Positions 54,386-63,491 of a DNA stretch of 64,000 bases are shown here, in pieces. The position numbers and the translations under genes are program-made. How positions within the stretch are numbered: position 1 is the stretch's first letter; every line of letters begins with the position of its first letter. The stretch comes from Saccharopolyspora endophytica (GTDB lineage: Bacteria; Actinomycetota; Actinomycetes; Mycobacteriales; Pseudonocardiaceae): NCBI RefSeq assembly GCF_018070075.1, contig NZ_JAGPXE010000003.1:372001-436000 (forward strand). Direction: 5' to 3'. The notes under the pieces were generated by a model. It was not told where the DNA came from and searched no databases. It was given only the letters and a program-made list of their open reading frames with translations.

Positions 54386-54734
54386 GCTTGCTCTCTCCTT
54401 CTGGGAGCCGGTACTACATCAGACCGTCACACTGCGTGACGGCCTGGGCCGCGGATCGAACGGCGACTTGTCCAGCTACAACCAGAAAGCAGCACGCTCG
54501 CATCACCATCCTGCGAGTGTGCGCGAACACGACCCCAGAAAAATACGACCGCCACGAACACTACACGGTCCCTCGTGGACACGTCTGCCTCTATCGCCCG
54601 GCCGTGTCGTGACCGGCGTCACATTTTTCTCGGTAGCCCGAACGCGTGCGGGAACGCTGTTCCGGGAAGAAGAGGATCTTGTCCCAGCCCTCCTGTTCGA
54701 GGTGAAATCCATTCACAATCGAATGAGGAGAACC
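54386..54734. promoter_or_regulatory. Divergent csp / monooxygenase control region
   Basis: A 349-base gene-free region. It holds the hairpin CCGTCAC-N5-GTGACGG (54424-54442) in the probable csp leader and the GTGAC-CGGC-GTCAC dyad (54609-54622) on the monooxygenase side, a possible operator. Confidence 0.45.
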
Positions 54735-55847
54735 ATGTCCAGCACGTTGCTCACCGGCCGGGACTTCAAGCTCGGCCTCTTCTCCCCCAACTGCTCCGGC
54801 GGTCTCGCCATCACCAACGTCGCCGACAGGTGGGGCGCGAGCTGGGCCGACAACCTCCGGCTCGCCCGCCTCGCCGACGACTCCGGGATCGACTTCATCC
54901 TGCCCATCGCCAGATTCATCGGCTATCCGGGCAGATCCGGCTTCCACGAGAGCGTTCTGGAACCCATCCCCTGGGCCGCGGGACTGCTCGCCGCCACCCG
55001 GCGGATCACCGTGTTCGCCACCGTCCACACCGCCTTCAACCACCCGGTGGTCAGCGCGAAGCAGCTCGCCACGCTCGACCACGTCGGTGAAGGCCGGGCC
55101 GGGCTCAACGTGGTCGCCGGCTGGAACGAGCCCGAATACCGGGCGATGGGCCTGGAACTGCCCGAATCCCACGACGACCGCTACGCCCTCGCGCAGGAGT
55201 GGTGGGACCACGTCCGAGCCCTGTGGACCCGCGAGGGCCGGTTCGACCTGCCCGGCAGGTTCTTCGACCTCGAGGGCGTGGGCGCTACTCCCAAGCCGGT
55301 CAACGGCACGCTGCCGCTGATCAACGCCGGGTCCAGCCCGCAGGGACGCGCCTTCGCCGCGCGCAACGCCGATTTCGTCTTCACCGCGCTCAGCGACCCC
55401 GGCCACGGTTCCGAAGTGGTCACCGAGCTGCGGCGGGACGCGCGCACCCGGTACGACCGCGACGTCGGGGTGATGGCACCGGCTTTCGTGGTGTGCCGCA
55501 AGACCCGAGCCGAAGCCGAGGAGTTCCTGCGCCACTACGCCGAGGAGAACGCCGACTGGGACGCGGTCGAGGAGCTGATGCGGCTGCAGGGCATGTACGC
55601 CCAGTCCTTCGCCAACGACATCATGGACACGCTGCGCACCCGCTTCGCCGCCGGGCACGGGACCTGCCCGCTGATCGGCACTCCGCAGGAGGTCGCCGAC
55701 GAGATCGAGCGCTACGCCCAGGCGGGCCTGTCGGGCATGACGCTGGCGTTCCTGGACTACGTCGGCGAACTCGAGGACTTCGTCGCCGAAGTGCTGCCGC
55801 GCCTGGAGGCCAAGGGGATCCGGCTTCCGCTCGCCGAGCGGACCTGA
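54735..55847 (+). CDS. LLM-class flavin-dependent monooxygenase (SfnG-like)
   Basis: A 370-residue luciferase-like TIM barrel. Features include GLFSPNCSGGLAITNVAD at the N-terminus, NVVAGWNEPEYRAMGLELP in the centre and GTPQEVADEIERYAQAGLSG near the end. The group uses reduced FMN and oxygen on sulfones, sulfonates or pyrimidines. An FMN reductase is not adjacent. GAGGAG lies five bases before the ATG. Confidence 0.88.
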   Translation: MSSTLLTGRDFKLGLFSPNCSGGLAITNVADRWGASWADNLRLARLADDSGIDFILPIARFIGYPGRSGFHESVLEPIPWAAGLLAATRRITVFATVHTAFNHPVVSAKQLATLDHVGEGRAGLNVVAGWNEPEYRAMGLELPESHDDRYALAQEWWDHVRALWTREGRFDLPGRFFDLEGVGATPKPVNGTLPLINAGSSPQGRAFAARNADFVFTALSDPGHGSEVVTELRRDARTRYDRDVGVMAPAFVVCRKTRAEAEEFLRHYAEENADWDAVEELMRLQGMYAQSFANDIMDTLRTRFAAGHGTCPLIGTPQEVADEIERYAQAGLSGMTLAFLDYVGELEDFVAEVLPRLEAKGIRLPLAERT

Positions 55848-55874
55848 GAGCGGAAGCCACCGCTTCGGGTTTCG

Positions 55875-56495
55875 CTACTCGAACCGCGACGGGTCTCCCG
55901 CGCCGACTCGCACCACCTCGGGCTCGTCGGTGGAGAAGTCGACGACCGTGGTGGGTTCGACACCGCAGTCACCGGAGTCGATGACCGCGTCCAGGACGTG
56001 GTCCAGCTCGTCCTTGATCTGCCAGCCCTGCGTCATCGGCTCCTCCTCCCCCGGCATCAGCAGGGTGCTCGACAGCATCGGCTCTCCCAGTTCGGCCAGC
56101 AGGGCCTGGGCGGCGACGTGGTTCGGGATGCGCACGCCGACGGTCTTCTTCTTGGGGTGGAGCAACCGGCGCGGGACTTCCTTCGTGGCGGGGAGGATGA
56201 AGGTGTAGCTGCCGGGCGTGGACGCCTTGATCGCGCGGAACACCGCGTTGTTGATGATCACGAACTGGCCGAGCTGCGCGAAGTTCTGGCACACCAGCGT
56301 GAAGTGGTGCCGGTCGTCGAGCCGGCGGATGGTGCGGATCCGGTCCATGCCGTCCTTGTTGCCCAGCTGGGCGCCGAGGGCGAAGCAGGAGTCCGTCGGG
56401 TAGGCGATGAGTCCGTTGTCCCGGAGGAGGTCCACCACCTGCCCGATCGAGCGCGGCTGCGGGTTGTCCGGATGAACGTCGAAGTACTTCGCCAT
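55875..56495 (-). CDS. YciO/Sua5/TsaC-family protein
   Basis: A 206-residue member of the Sua5/YciO/YrdC fold: GLIAYPTDSCFALGAQLGN at the N-terminus and GSYTFILPATKEVPRRLLHPKKKTVG in the middle. TsaC makes threonylcarbamoyl-AMP for the t6A tRNA modification. The YciO subgroup, which this resembles in length and the KKKTVGVRIP block, is less clear. TATGCT seven bases before the ATG suggests a leaderless message. Confidence 0.88.
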   Translation of the reverse strand: MAKYFDVHPDNPQPRSIGQVVDLLRDNGLIAYPTDSCFALGAQLGNKDGMDRIRTIRRLDDRHHFTLVCQNFAQLGQFVIINNAVFRAIKASTPGSYTFILPATKEVPRRLLHPKKKTVGVRIPNHVAAQALLAELGEPMLSSTLLMPGEEEPMTQGWQIKDELDHVLDAVIDSGDCGVEPTTVVDFSTDEPEVVRVGAGDPSRFE

Positions 56496-56650
56496 GCGGA
56501 CCAGCATAGGAGCCGTGGCACGGTTGCCAAGCGCAACCGAACCCGGCGAGTCGATCTGTAGACATCCCTCGTTCGCCCGCGCATCCTGTTGCCCCGGGAC
56601 GTGACCTCGGTTACATCCCGCCGGAGCACAACGGGCCGAAGGGGCGAAGA

Positions 56651-58711
56651 ATGAGCCGGGCGACGCGGCCTGATCACGACGAAATCCCCGACGACACCAA
56701 CGATCCCGGCGAGATCGCCGCGACCCACGACGAGGAGAAACCGGCCCGCCGGCTCTCCCGCCGACCGGAACTGCTGGTCTACCTGACGGCCCTGGCGGTG
56801 GCGCTGCTGGTGCTCCGGCAGGTGTTCTTCCCGCTGACCAAGGGCAACCAGTTCTACCTGGTCATCTTCCTCGGATGCACGCTGCCGCTGGTGTTCCTGT
56901 CCTACCGCCCCGGCGGCAGACGCGGTTCCGGCGAGCGCGACGACCCCGGCTGGTACGACTGGGGCCTGTCCGCGCTCGCGCTGCTGGTGGGCTTCTACCC
57001 GGTGCTGCCGTTCGGCTCGGGCGGTTTCGACGCGTTCCTCGACCGGCAGGGCAGCCTGTCCGGTCTGGACGTCCTCGCGGGATCGTTGCTGCTGCTGTTG
57101 GTGCTGGAGGCGACCCGGCGCACCACCGGCTGGATCCTGCCGGTGATCTGCGCCGCCTTCGTCGGTTTCGCCTACTACGGCGGTTTCCTCCCGCAGCACT
57201 GGGGAATCGCGCACGCCGGGGTCGACTTCAGCCAGATCGTCAACGCGCTCTACAACGACGCCAGCGGGTTCTACGGCACTCCCCTCGACGTCGCGGCCTC
57301 CTACATCGTGCTGTTCACCCTCTACGGGGCGGTGCTGTCGGCCTCGGGCGCCGGGCAGTTCTTCGTGGACTTCTCCTTCGCGGCGTTCAAGCGCTCGCGC
57401 ACCGCTCCCGGCCGCACCGCCGTGCTGTCGGGTTTCCTGCTCGGCACCGTGTCCGGGTCGGGCACGGCGACGGCGGTGAGCCTGGGATCGATCACCTGGC
57501 CGATCCTGCGCCGCGCCGGGTACCCGCAGGAGAACGCCGGTGGGCTGCTCGCGGCCTCGGGCATCGGGGCGATCCTGTCGCCTCCGACGTTGGGCGCGGC
57601 GGCGTTCATCATCGCCGAGTACCTCCAGACCTCCTACCTGACGGTGCTGATCTGGGCGTGCGTGCCCACGCTGCTGTACTACCTGGGCATCGTGTTCTCG
57701 GTGGAAGCCGACGCGCGGCGCTTCGGCGCGCGGGCCGTGAACACCGAGCACGGCAGCGCGTGGCGGATCCTGCTGCGCGGCGGGTACCACTTCCTGTCGC
57801 TGGCGATCATCGTGGTGTTCCTGGCGATGAACATCCCGCCGTTCGCCGCCGTCGTCTACGCCACCGGTGTGGCGGCGCTGTTCGCCCTGGTCTCGAACCT
57901 GGTGCGCGCCACCGGCGGTCCCGGCCGGGCGGTGCTGGACTGGGCGCGGAGCATGGTCGACGCGCTGTCTCTCGGGGTGCGCGGGGCATTGCCGGTGGTG
58001 GCGGTGTGCGCGGCCGCCGGGATCATCACCTCGACGATCACCAAGACCGGCCTCGGCCAGGAGCTCGCTGACGCGCTGGTGCAGGCGGCGAACGCGCTCT
58101 CGTCCGACCCGACGGTGATCCTGGTGCTCACGGTGGTGTTCTCGGCGCTGGCCGTGGGAGTGCTGGGCCTGGCGGTGCCGGTGACGGCGTCGTTCATCAT
58201 CGCCTGGGTGGTCATCGGCCCGGCGCTCGGCGCGCTCGGGGTGGCCGACGCCGAGCGGGCGATGTTCATCTTCTACTACGCCGTGCTGTCCGAGGTCACG
58301 CCGCCGACGGCGCTGGCGGCGGTGGCCGCCGCGGCGATCACCGGCGGCCGGGTGATCAGCACGATGATGCAGGCCTGGAAGTACACGCTGCCCGCGTTCC
58401 TGGTGCCGATCGCGTTCGTGCTCACCGACAACGGCGCGGCGCTGCTGCTGCAGGCCGATGCGGTGACCGTGCTGTGGGTGCTGGCGGTGTCGGTCGTGGC
58501 GGTGGGCGCGTTGAGCGTGGTCACCGGCGGCTGGTTGTTCGGCCCGGTGCCCACCCCGGTGCGGGTGCTGTTCGCGCCGGGCGCGCTGTGCCTGCTCTAC
58601 CTCGAACCCCCGGTGATCGCCGTGGGGCTCGGCTTCTGCGTGCTGGGCCTGCTCGCCCAGCTGGTGTTGCGCCGCAAGGCGAAGTTCAAGGAGGAGCTCG
58701 ATGCGGATTAA
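56651..58711 (+). CDS. TAXI-type TRAP transporter, fused permease
   Basis: A 686-residue membrane protein joining the small (4-span) and large (12-span) TRAP permease parts. A charged cytoplasmic N-terminus of about 38 residues precedes the spans. Large-domain motifs include SGSGTATAVSLGSITWPI and ASGIGAILSPPTLGAAAF. It takes up an organic acid driven by ion gradients. The binding-protein gene overlaps its 3' end by 11 bases. Confidence 0.93.
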   Translation: MSRATRPDHDEIPDDTNDPGEIAATHDEEKPARRLSRRPELLVYLTALAVALLVLRQVFFPLTKGNQFYLVIFLGCTLPLVFLSYRPGGRRGSGERDDPGWYDWGLSALALLVGFYPVLPFGSGGFDAFLDRQGSLSGLDVLAGSLLLLLVLEATRRTTGWILPVICAAFVGFAYYGGFLPQHWGIAHAGVDFSQIVNALYNDASGFYGTPLDVAASYIVLFTLYGAVLSASGAGQFFVDFSFAAFKRSRTAPGRTAVLSGFLLGTVSGSGTATAVSLGSITWPILRRAGYPQENAGGLLAASGIGAILSPPTLGAAAFIIAEYLQTSYLTVLIWACVPTLLYYLGIVFSVEADARRFGARAVNTEHGSAWRILLRGGYHFLSLAIIVVFLAMNIPPFAAVVYATGVAALFALVSNLVRATGGPGRAVLDWARSMVDALSLGVRGALPVVAVCAAAGIITSTITKTGLGQELADALVQAANALSSDPTVILVLTVVFSALAVGVLGLAVPVTASFIIAWVVIGPALGALGVADAERAMFIFYYAVLSEVTPPTALAAVAAAAITGGRVISTMMQAWKYTLPAFLVPIAFVLTDNGAALLLQADAVTVLWVLAVSVVAVGALSVVTGGWLFGPVPTPVRVLFAPGALCLLYLEPPVIAVGLGFCVLGLLAQLVLRRKAKFKEELDAD

Positions 58712-59681
58712 GGCATTGCTGGCGACCGCGGCCGCGGCGGCGCTGGTGCTCACCGGCTGCGGCGGCAAGCAGGTCCAGGAAGCACCCACCGGACAGGCGG
58801 CGTCCTGCGAGGCCGGTGACGGCCGGCTGACCATCGCCACCGGCAACACCGGCGGCGTGTACTACGTGCTCGGCGGTGGCCTGGCGCAGGTGATCAGCCA
58901 GAACACCAAGCTGCGCGCCACCGCCGCCGAGACCGGCGCCTCCGTGCAGAACATCCAGCAGCTGGTGGCCGGGGACTACGACATCGCCTTCACCCTGGCC
59001 GACACCGCCGCCGACGCGGTCGCGGGCAAGGGCTCCTTCGACGGTCGGCAGCAGTCGATCCAGGCGCTGAGCCGGATCTACCCGAACTCCACGCACGTGG
59101 TGGTCAAGGCGGATTCGGGCATCAACAGCGTCGCGGACATGCGCGGCAAGCGGATCTCGACGGGGTCGCCGAAGTCGGGCACCGAGGTGATCGCGAACCG
59201 GCTGCTGGAGTCCGCGGGCCTGAACCCGGGCGCCGACATCCAGGCGCAGCGGTTGGCGCTGGGCAAGTCGGTGGACGGGATGAAGTCGGGCACGATCGAC
59301 GGGCTGTTCTGGTCGGGCGGGCTGCCGACGCCCGAGATCACCGATCTGACCACGACGATGGGCGGTGCGGTGAAGTTCATTGACATCACCCCGCAGCTGC
59401 CGGAGCTGAACAAGATCAGCCCGGTCTACGAGCAGGGCACCATCCCGGCGGCGACCTACGGCCTTCCGGCGGACGTGCCCACGGTCGAGGTGCCGAACCT
59501 GCTGGTGGTGCGGGACGACTTCGCGCCCAACAACGCCTGCGCGGTGACCAAGCTGCTGTTCGACCGCAAGGCGGACCTGGAGGCCGTGCACCCCTCCGCC
59601 AAGCAGATCAACCGCGACCAGGCGACCAAGAGCGACCCGGTGCCGCTGCACCCGGGCGCGAAGCAGGCCCTGGGCGGGTGA
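58701..59681 (+). CDS. TAXI-family TRAP solute-binding lipoprotein
   Basis: A 326-residue exported binding protein. The signal peptide ends in the lipobox LTGC (lipidated Cys at residue 20), followed by the TAXI start LTIATGNTGGVYYVLGGGLAQ. It captures the substrate for the fused permease. GAGGAG lies four bases before the ATG, within the permease gene. Confidence 0.94.
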   Translation: MRIKALLATAAAAALVLTGCGGKQVQEAPTGQAASCEAGDGRLTIATGNTGGVYYVLGGGLAQVISQNTKLRATAAETGASVQNIQQLVAGDYDIAFTLADTAADAVAGKGSFDGRQQSIQALSRIYPNSTHVVVKADSGINSVADMRGKRISTGSPKSGTEVIANRLLESAGLNPGADIQAQRLALGKSVDGMKSGTIDGLFWSGGLPTPEITDLTTTMGGAVKFIDITPQLPELNKISPVYEQGTIPAATYGLPADVPTVEVPNLLVVRDDFAPNNACAVTKLLFDRKADLEAVHPSAKQINRDQATKSDPVPLHPGAKQALGG

Positions 59682-59686
59682 GCGCA

Positions 59687-59721
59687 GCGGGTGGGGAAGT
59701 TGAGCCCACTCCCCCACCCGC
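59687..59721. terminator. Hairpin between convergent genes
   Basis: GCGGGTGGGG (59687-59696) and CCCCACCCGC (59712-59721) form a 10-bp stem between the binding-protein stop and the HNH stop; it may act for both strands. Confidence 0.65.
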
Positions 59722-59726
59722 GCAAC

Positions 59727-60377
59727 TCACTTGCAGGTCGCGAGCATCTCCGTCAGCGCCTTCTTCTCGGCGTCGGTGACCGACAGGCCGTAGCTCTTCT
59801 TCACCGTGATCCAGTCCGTGGCGTAGACGCACCACTGGCCCTGGGCTGTGGGCTTCCAGGTCGACGGGTCCTGGTCGCCCTTGCTGCGGTTGGAGCTGGA
59901 GTCCACCGCGACCAGCTGCGGCAGGCTCATGTCGTTGGCGAACTGCTGGCGCTTGGCGTCGTCCCACTTGTTGGCACCGCTGCGCCAGGCGTTGGCCAGC
60001 GGAACCATGTGGTCGATGTCCACGCCCTTGGCCTGCGCGACCCTCTCACCGGTGTAGAGGCTCGTCCACGAGCCCGAGGTGACCTCGCACGCCGAGTTGG
60101 CCTTGACGCTCTGGCCGTCGCGGGCCAGCACCGCTTCGCGGGTGTTGCAGTTCTTCCCGGCGTCCGGTTGCGGGATCCAGTGCTTGAACTTCTCCCGCGA
60201 GTACCCGGTCATCGAGCCGGCCGGAGCGACCGCGAGCTGCGCGAGCTGGTCGCTCGCGGGACCGGTCGCCGCGCTGACCTTCGAATCGAGCAGCCCGGAT
60301 TCGAAGACGAGCCACATCGCGCCCAGCAGCACCGCAGCCACGACCGACATCCAGACAGGTTTCTTGCTAGCCGACAC
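59727..60377 (-). CDS. Exported HNH/GmrSD-type nuclease
   Basis: A 216-residue protein with an N-terminal hydrophobic segment (about residues 8-25: signal or anchor) and the HNH-like motif VDIDHMVPLANAWRSGA, followed by NRSKGDQDPSTW. This is the DUF1524-type secreted nuclease pattern common in actinobacteria. Four cysteines may form disulfides. The GTG has GGGGGAG upstream. Confidence 0.9.
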   Translation of the reverse strand: MSASKKPVWMSVVAAVLLGAMWLVFESGLLDSKVSAATGPASDQLAQLAVAPAGSMTGYSREKFKHWIPQPDAGKNCNTREAVLARDGQSVKANSACEVTSGSWTSLYTGERVAQAKGVDIDHMVPLANAWRSGANKWDDAKRQQFANDMSLPQLVAVDSSSNRSKGDQDPSTWKPTAQGQWCVYATDWITVKKSYGLSVTDAEKKALTEMLATCK

Positions 60378-60466
60378 CCGACTCCCCCTTCTCGGCGAGG
60401 TGTTCGGCCAATTCGATCATCCGGGGTGTCCAGCGATCACTCCACCACGTGGGCTCTGTGTCCCAG

Positions 60467-61684
60467 CTAACGATCACCCGTCAGGCCCAGCACGGTCCGG
60501 CGCGGCACGTAGCGCGGCGTGTACCGCAGCAGCAGACCGGCGCCGAGCAATCCGAGGAGACCCATTCCGGCACCGGCGATCCCGACGCCGGCCAGGGCGG
60601 TGAGACCGGAGATGACCAGCGGTCCGACGGCCTGGCCGAAGTCGCCGGTGAAGCGCCAGGCGCCGAGGAACGGGGCCGGCCCGGGGTGCGGGGCGAGGTC
60701 GGCGCCGAGGGTCATCAGGATGCCGCTGCTGGTGCCGTTGGCCAGCGCGAGCAGGACCGCCACCGCCGCGAAGGTGGGCACGTCGGTGACCGCGAAAAGC
60801 AGCATGTGCCCGATGGCCAGGCCGGTCATCGACGGCACCGCCGCCCACAGCCGTCCCCAGCGGTCCATGATTTGCCCGGAGGAGTAGGACAGCGCGAAGT
60901 CGACGCCGCCCGCGATGCCGATGACCAGGGCCGTGGTCGACGGCGGGAGGCCGGCCGCGACGGCCACCAGCGGCAGCACCACGTTGCGGGAGGCGCGCAG
61001 CCCGCCGAGCAGCGCGGCGCAGGAGCCCATCCGCAGCAGCACGCCGCGGTGGCGGTTCATGGTGGGCAGCAGGCCGTGGTGGGCTTCGCGCCTGCCGGGG
61101 CCGTCGGCGCCGGTGAGGTTGCCGGTGAACAGCAGGAGCACGAGCGTGGCGACGGCGAAGCCGACGTGGATGAGGAACACCGATCGCTTCTCGGGGCTGA
61201 TCACCAGCACCAGCGAGGACACGAAGGGACCGATGAAGTAGCCGGCGCGGAACAGCCCGCCGAGCACGCTCAGCGCCCGGGCCCGGTAGCGCACCGGAAC
61301 GCTGGTGGTGATGAACGCGTGCCTGGCCAGCGCGAACACCGCCGTGGACAGCCCGACGAGGAAGACGCCGGCGCCGAGCAGCCACGGGTTGGTGGAGAAG
61401 TAGCAGCCGAGGAGTCCGGCGATCGACACCAGCGAGGCGAGGATCATCGCGGTGCGTTCGCCGAGCCGGTGCACGAGCGCGCCGCTGGGCAGGTCGCCGA
61501 CGAGCTCACCGACCATGATCATGGCCGCGATCAGGCCGAGCGCGCCGAGTCCGGCGCCCTGGTCGGCGGCGACCAGCGGGATCATCGGCAGGATCGCGCC
61601 CTCGCCGGTGGCGAACAGCAGGGTCGGACCGAAGGCCGCGAGCGCAACGGTTCTCAGCTCGAAGGGCTGCTCTTTCTCGGTCAC
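60467..61684 (-). CDS. MFS transporter
   Basis: A 405-residue, 12-span transporter of the drug:proton antiporter type, with GDLPSGALVHRLGERTAM after span 2 and RYRARALSVLGGLFRAGYFIG in the first half. Substrate unknown. GTG 61684 is preferred because the protein then begins shortly before span 1. A longer frame upstream to 61768 gives a non-homologous-looking leader. It diverges from the acyl-CoA ligase gene. Confidence 0.85.
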   Translation of the reverse strand: MTEKEQPFELRTVALAAFGPTLLFATGEGAILPMIPLVAADQGAGLGALGLIAAMIMVGELVGDLPSGALVHRLGERTAMILASLVSIAGLLGCYFSTNPWLLGAGVFLVGLSTAVFALARHAFITTSVPVRYRARALSVLGGLFRAGYFIGPFVSSLVLVISPEKRSVFLIHVGFAVATLVLLLFTGNLTGADGPGRREAHHGLLPTMNRHRGVLLRMGSCAALLGGLRASRNVVLPLVAVAAGLPPSTTALVIGIAGGVDFALSYSSGQIMDRWGRLWAAVPSMTGLAIGHMLLFAVTDVPTFAAVAVLLALANGTSSGILMTLGADLAPHPGPAPFLGAWRFTGDFGQAVGPLVISGLTALAGVGIAGAGMGLLGLLGAGLLLRYTPRYVPRRTVLGLTGDR

Positions 61685-61904
61685 TCTCCGTTGACACCTC
61701 GCCGCGACATTGGCTCGACCACTCGCTCCGCGATCAGCCTCGCACGTCGGAGACCAGGCCTGGAACAACCGGAGCCCCCGAAACCCCTTCGCACAGCGTG
61801 AAGTTCATTACGCCGGGGTGAACACAACGCGCAGTCCTCGCCTTGACCACCTCCAGCCGCGCCCGCACGATGAGTTGGCCCATCCCCTCAACGGCGAGGT
61901 GACG

Positions 61905-63491
61905 ATGTCCGCACAGACCGGCCAGGGCATGACGCTCAGCGACCAGCTCGCGCGCCACGCCCGCAAGATCCCCGACGAGATCGCGCTGCGGCACGGCGAG
62001 GCCTCCCGCAGCTACGCCGAGTTCGACGACCGGGTCACGCGGCTGGCCAACGCGCTGCGCGACCGCGGGCTGGGCGCGGGTGAGAGGTTCGCGGTCGCGA
62101 CGCTCAACCACCTGGAGACCATCGAGGCGTTCGTGGCCGGTTCGCGCATCGGGGCGATCTGCGTACCGGTCAACTTCCGGCTGGTGGCCGGCGAGATCGC
62201 CTACGCCCTCACCGACAGCGGCGCGAGCGCGGTGATCACCGACTCGTTCCTCGCCGAGACCGTGGCCGAGGCCCGCGAGCAGGCCCCCGGGACGCGGTTC
62301 GCGCTGGTCATCGGCGGCGGCGACGCGGGTGCGGAGTCGGCGGGCTTCGAGCGAGCGCTGGCCGCGGCCTCGCCCGAGCACGACGAGCTCGCCGTGGACC
62401 TGCACTCCCCCGCGTTCATCATGTACACCTCCGGCACGACCGGACGCCCCAAGGGCGCGGTGCTGTCCCACTACAACCTGCTGATGCACACCTGCAGCCT
62501 GCTGATCCACAACGGGGTCTCCGAGGACGACAGGGTGTACCTGGTCGGGGTTCCGCTGTTCCACATCGCCGGGGTGTCGGGGCTGATGGGTCCGCTGCTG
62601 CGCGGCGGCCGGATCGTGCTGTCGTCCTCCGGGCGGTTCGATCCCCGCGAGACCGTGGAGATGCTGGCGCGGGAGCGGATCTCGGGCTGCTTCTTCGTGC
62701 CCGCCCAGTGGCAGGCGATCTGCTCGCTGCCCGACATCGCCGAGCACGACCTCTCGGCGCTGCGGCGGATCAGCTGGGGCGCGGCACCGGCGTCGACGAC
62801 GCTGCTGCGGCAGATCATGGCGACGTTCCCACAGGCGGAGCTGAGCACCGTGTTCGGGCAGACCGAGTGCAGCCCGGTGACCACGGCGCTGCGGGCCGAG
62901 GACGCGTTGCGCAAGATCGGGTCGGTCGGAACGCCGCTGCTCAACGTCGAGGTGCGCATCGTCGACGACGAGATGAACGACGTCGCCACCGGCGAGGTCG
63001 GCGAGATCGTCTACAGGGGACCGACGGTGATGAGCGGATACTGGAACAAGCCGGACGAGACCGCGGAGGCCTTCCGCGGCGGCTGGTTCCACTCCGGTGA
63101 CCTGGTGCGCCAGGACGCCGACGGCTACATCTACGTGGTCGATCGCAAGAAGGACATGATCATCTCGGGTGGCGAGAACATCTACTGCGCCGAGGTCGAG
63201 GAAGCGCTGTCGGGACATCCCAAGGTCGGCGAGGTGGCGCTGATCGGCGTCCCGGACCAGCGGTGGGGCGAGTCCCCGCTGGCGGTGATCGCTCCGCGCG
63301 ATCCCGCCGATCCGCCGACCGACGAGGACATCGAGAGCTGGTGCCGCGCCCGCCTGGCGGGTTACAAGCGGCCCAGGCAGATCCGCGTCGTCGAGCAGCT
63401 GCCCCGCAACCCCAGCGGCAAGGTCCTCAAGACGACGCTGCGCAACCAGTACCGCGAGCAGTCCACCCCGCAGGGAGGCGGCACCCCGTGA
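61905..63491 (+). CDS. Acyl-CoA synthetase (AMP-forming, long-chain type)
   Basis: A 528-residue adenylating enzyme. Core motifs are MYTSGTTGRPKGAVLSH (phosphate loop), FGQTECSPVTT and GWFHSGDLVRQDADGY, and the acetyl-lysine-controlled lysine lies in RNPSGKVLKT near the end. It activates a carboxylic acid to its CoA ester. It overlaps the following SDR gene by four bases. An in-frame GTG at 61899 is an alternative start. Confidence 0.92.
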   Translation: MSAQTGQGMTLSDQLARHARKIPDEIALRHGEASRSYAEFDDRVTRLANALRDRGLGAGERFAVATLNHLETIEAFVAGSRIGAICVPVNFRLVAGEIAYALTDSGASAVITDSFLAETVAEAREQAPGTRFALVIGGGDAGAESAGFERALAAASPEHDELAVDLHSPAFIMYTSGTTGRPKGAVLSHYNLLMHTCSLLIHNGVSEDDRVYLVGVPLFHIAGVSGLMGPLLRGGRIVLSSSGRFDPRETVEMLARERISGCFFVPAQWQAICSLPDIAEHDLSALRRISWGAAPASTTLLRQIMATFPQAELSTVFGQTECSPVTTALRAEDALRKIGSVGTPLLNVEVRIVDDEMNDVATGEVGEIVYRGPTVMSGYWNKPDETAEAFRGGWFHSGDLVRQDADGYIYVVDRKKDMIISGGENIYCAEVEEALSGHPKVGEVALIGVPDQRWGESPLAVIAPRDPADPPTDEDIESWCRARLAGYKRPRQIRVVEQLPRNPSGKVLKTTLRNQYREQSTPQGGGTP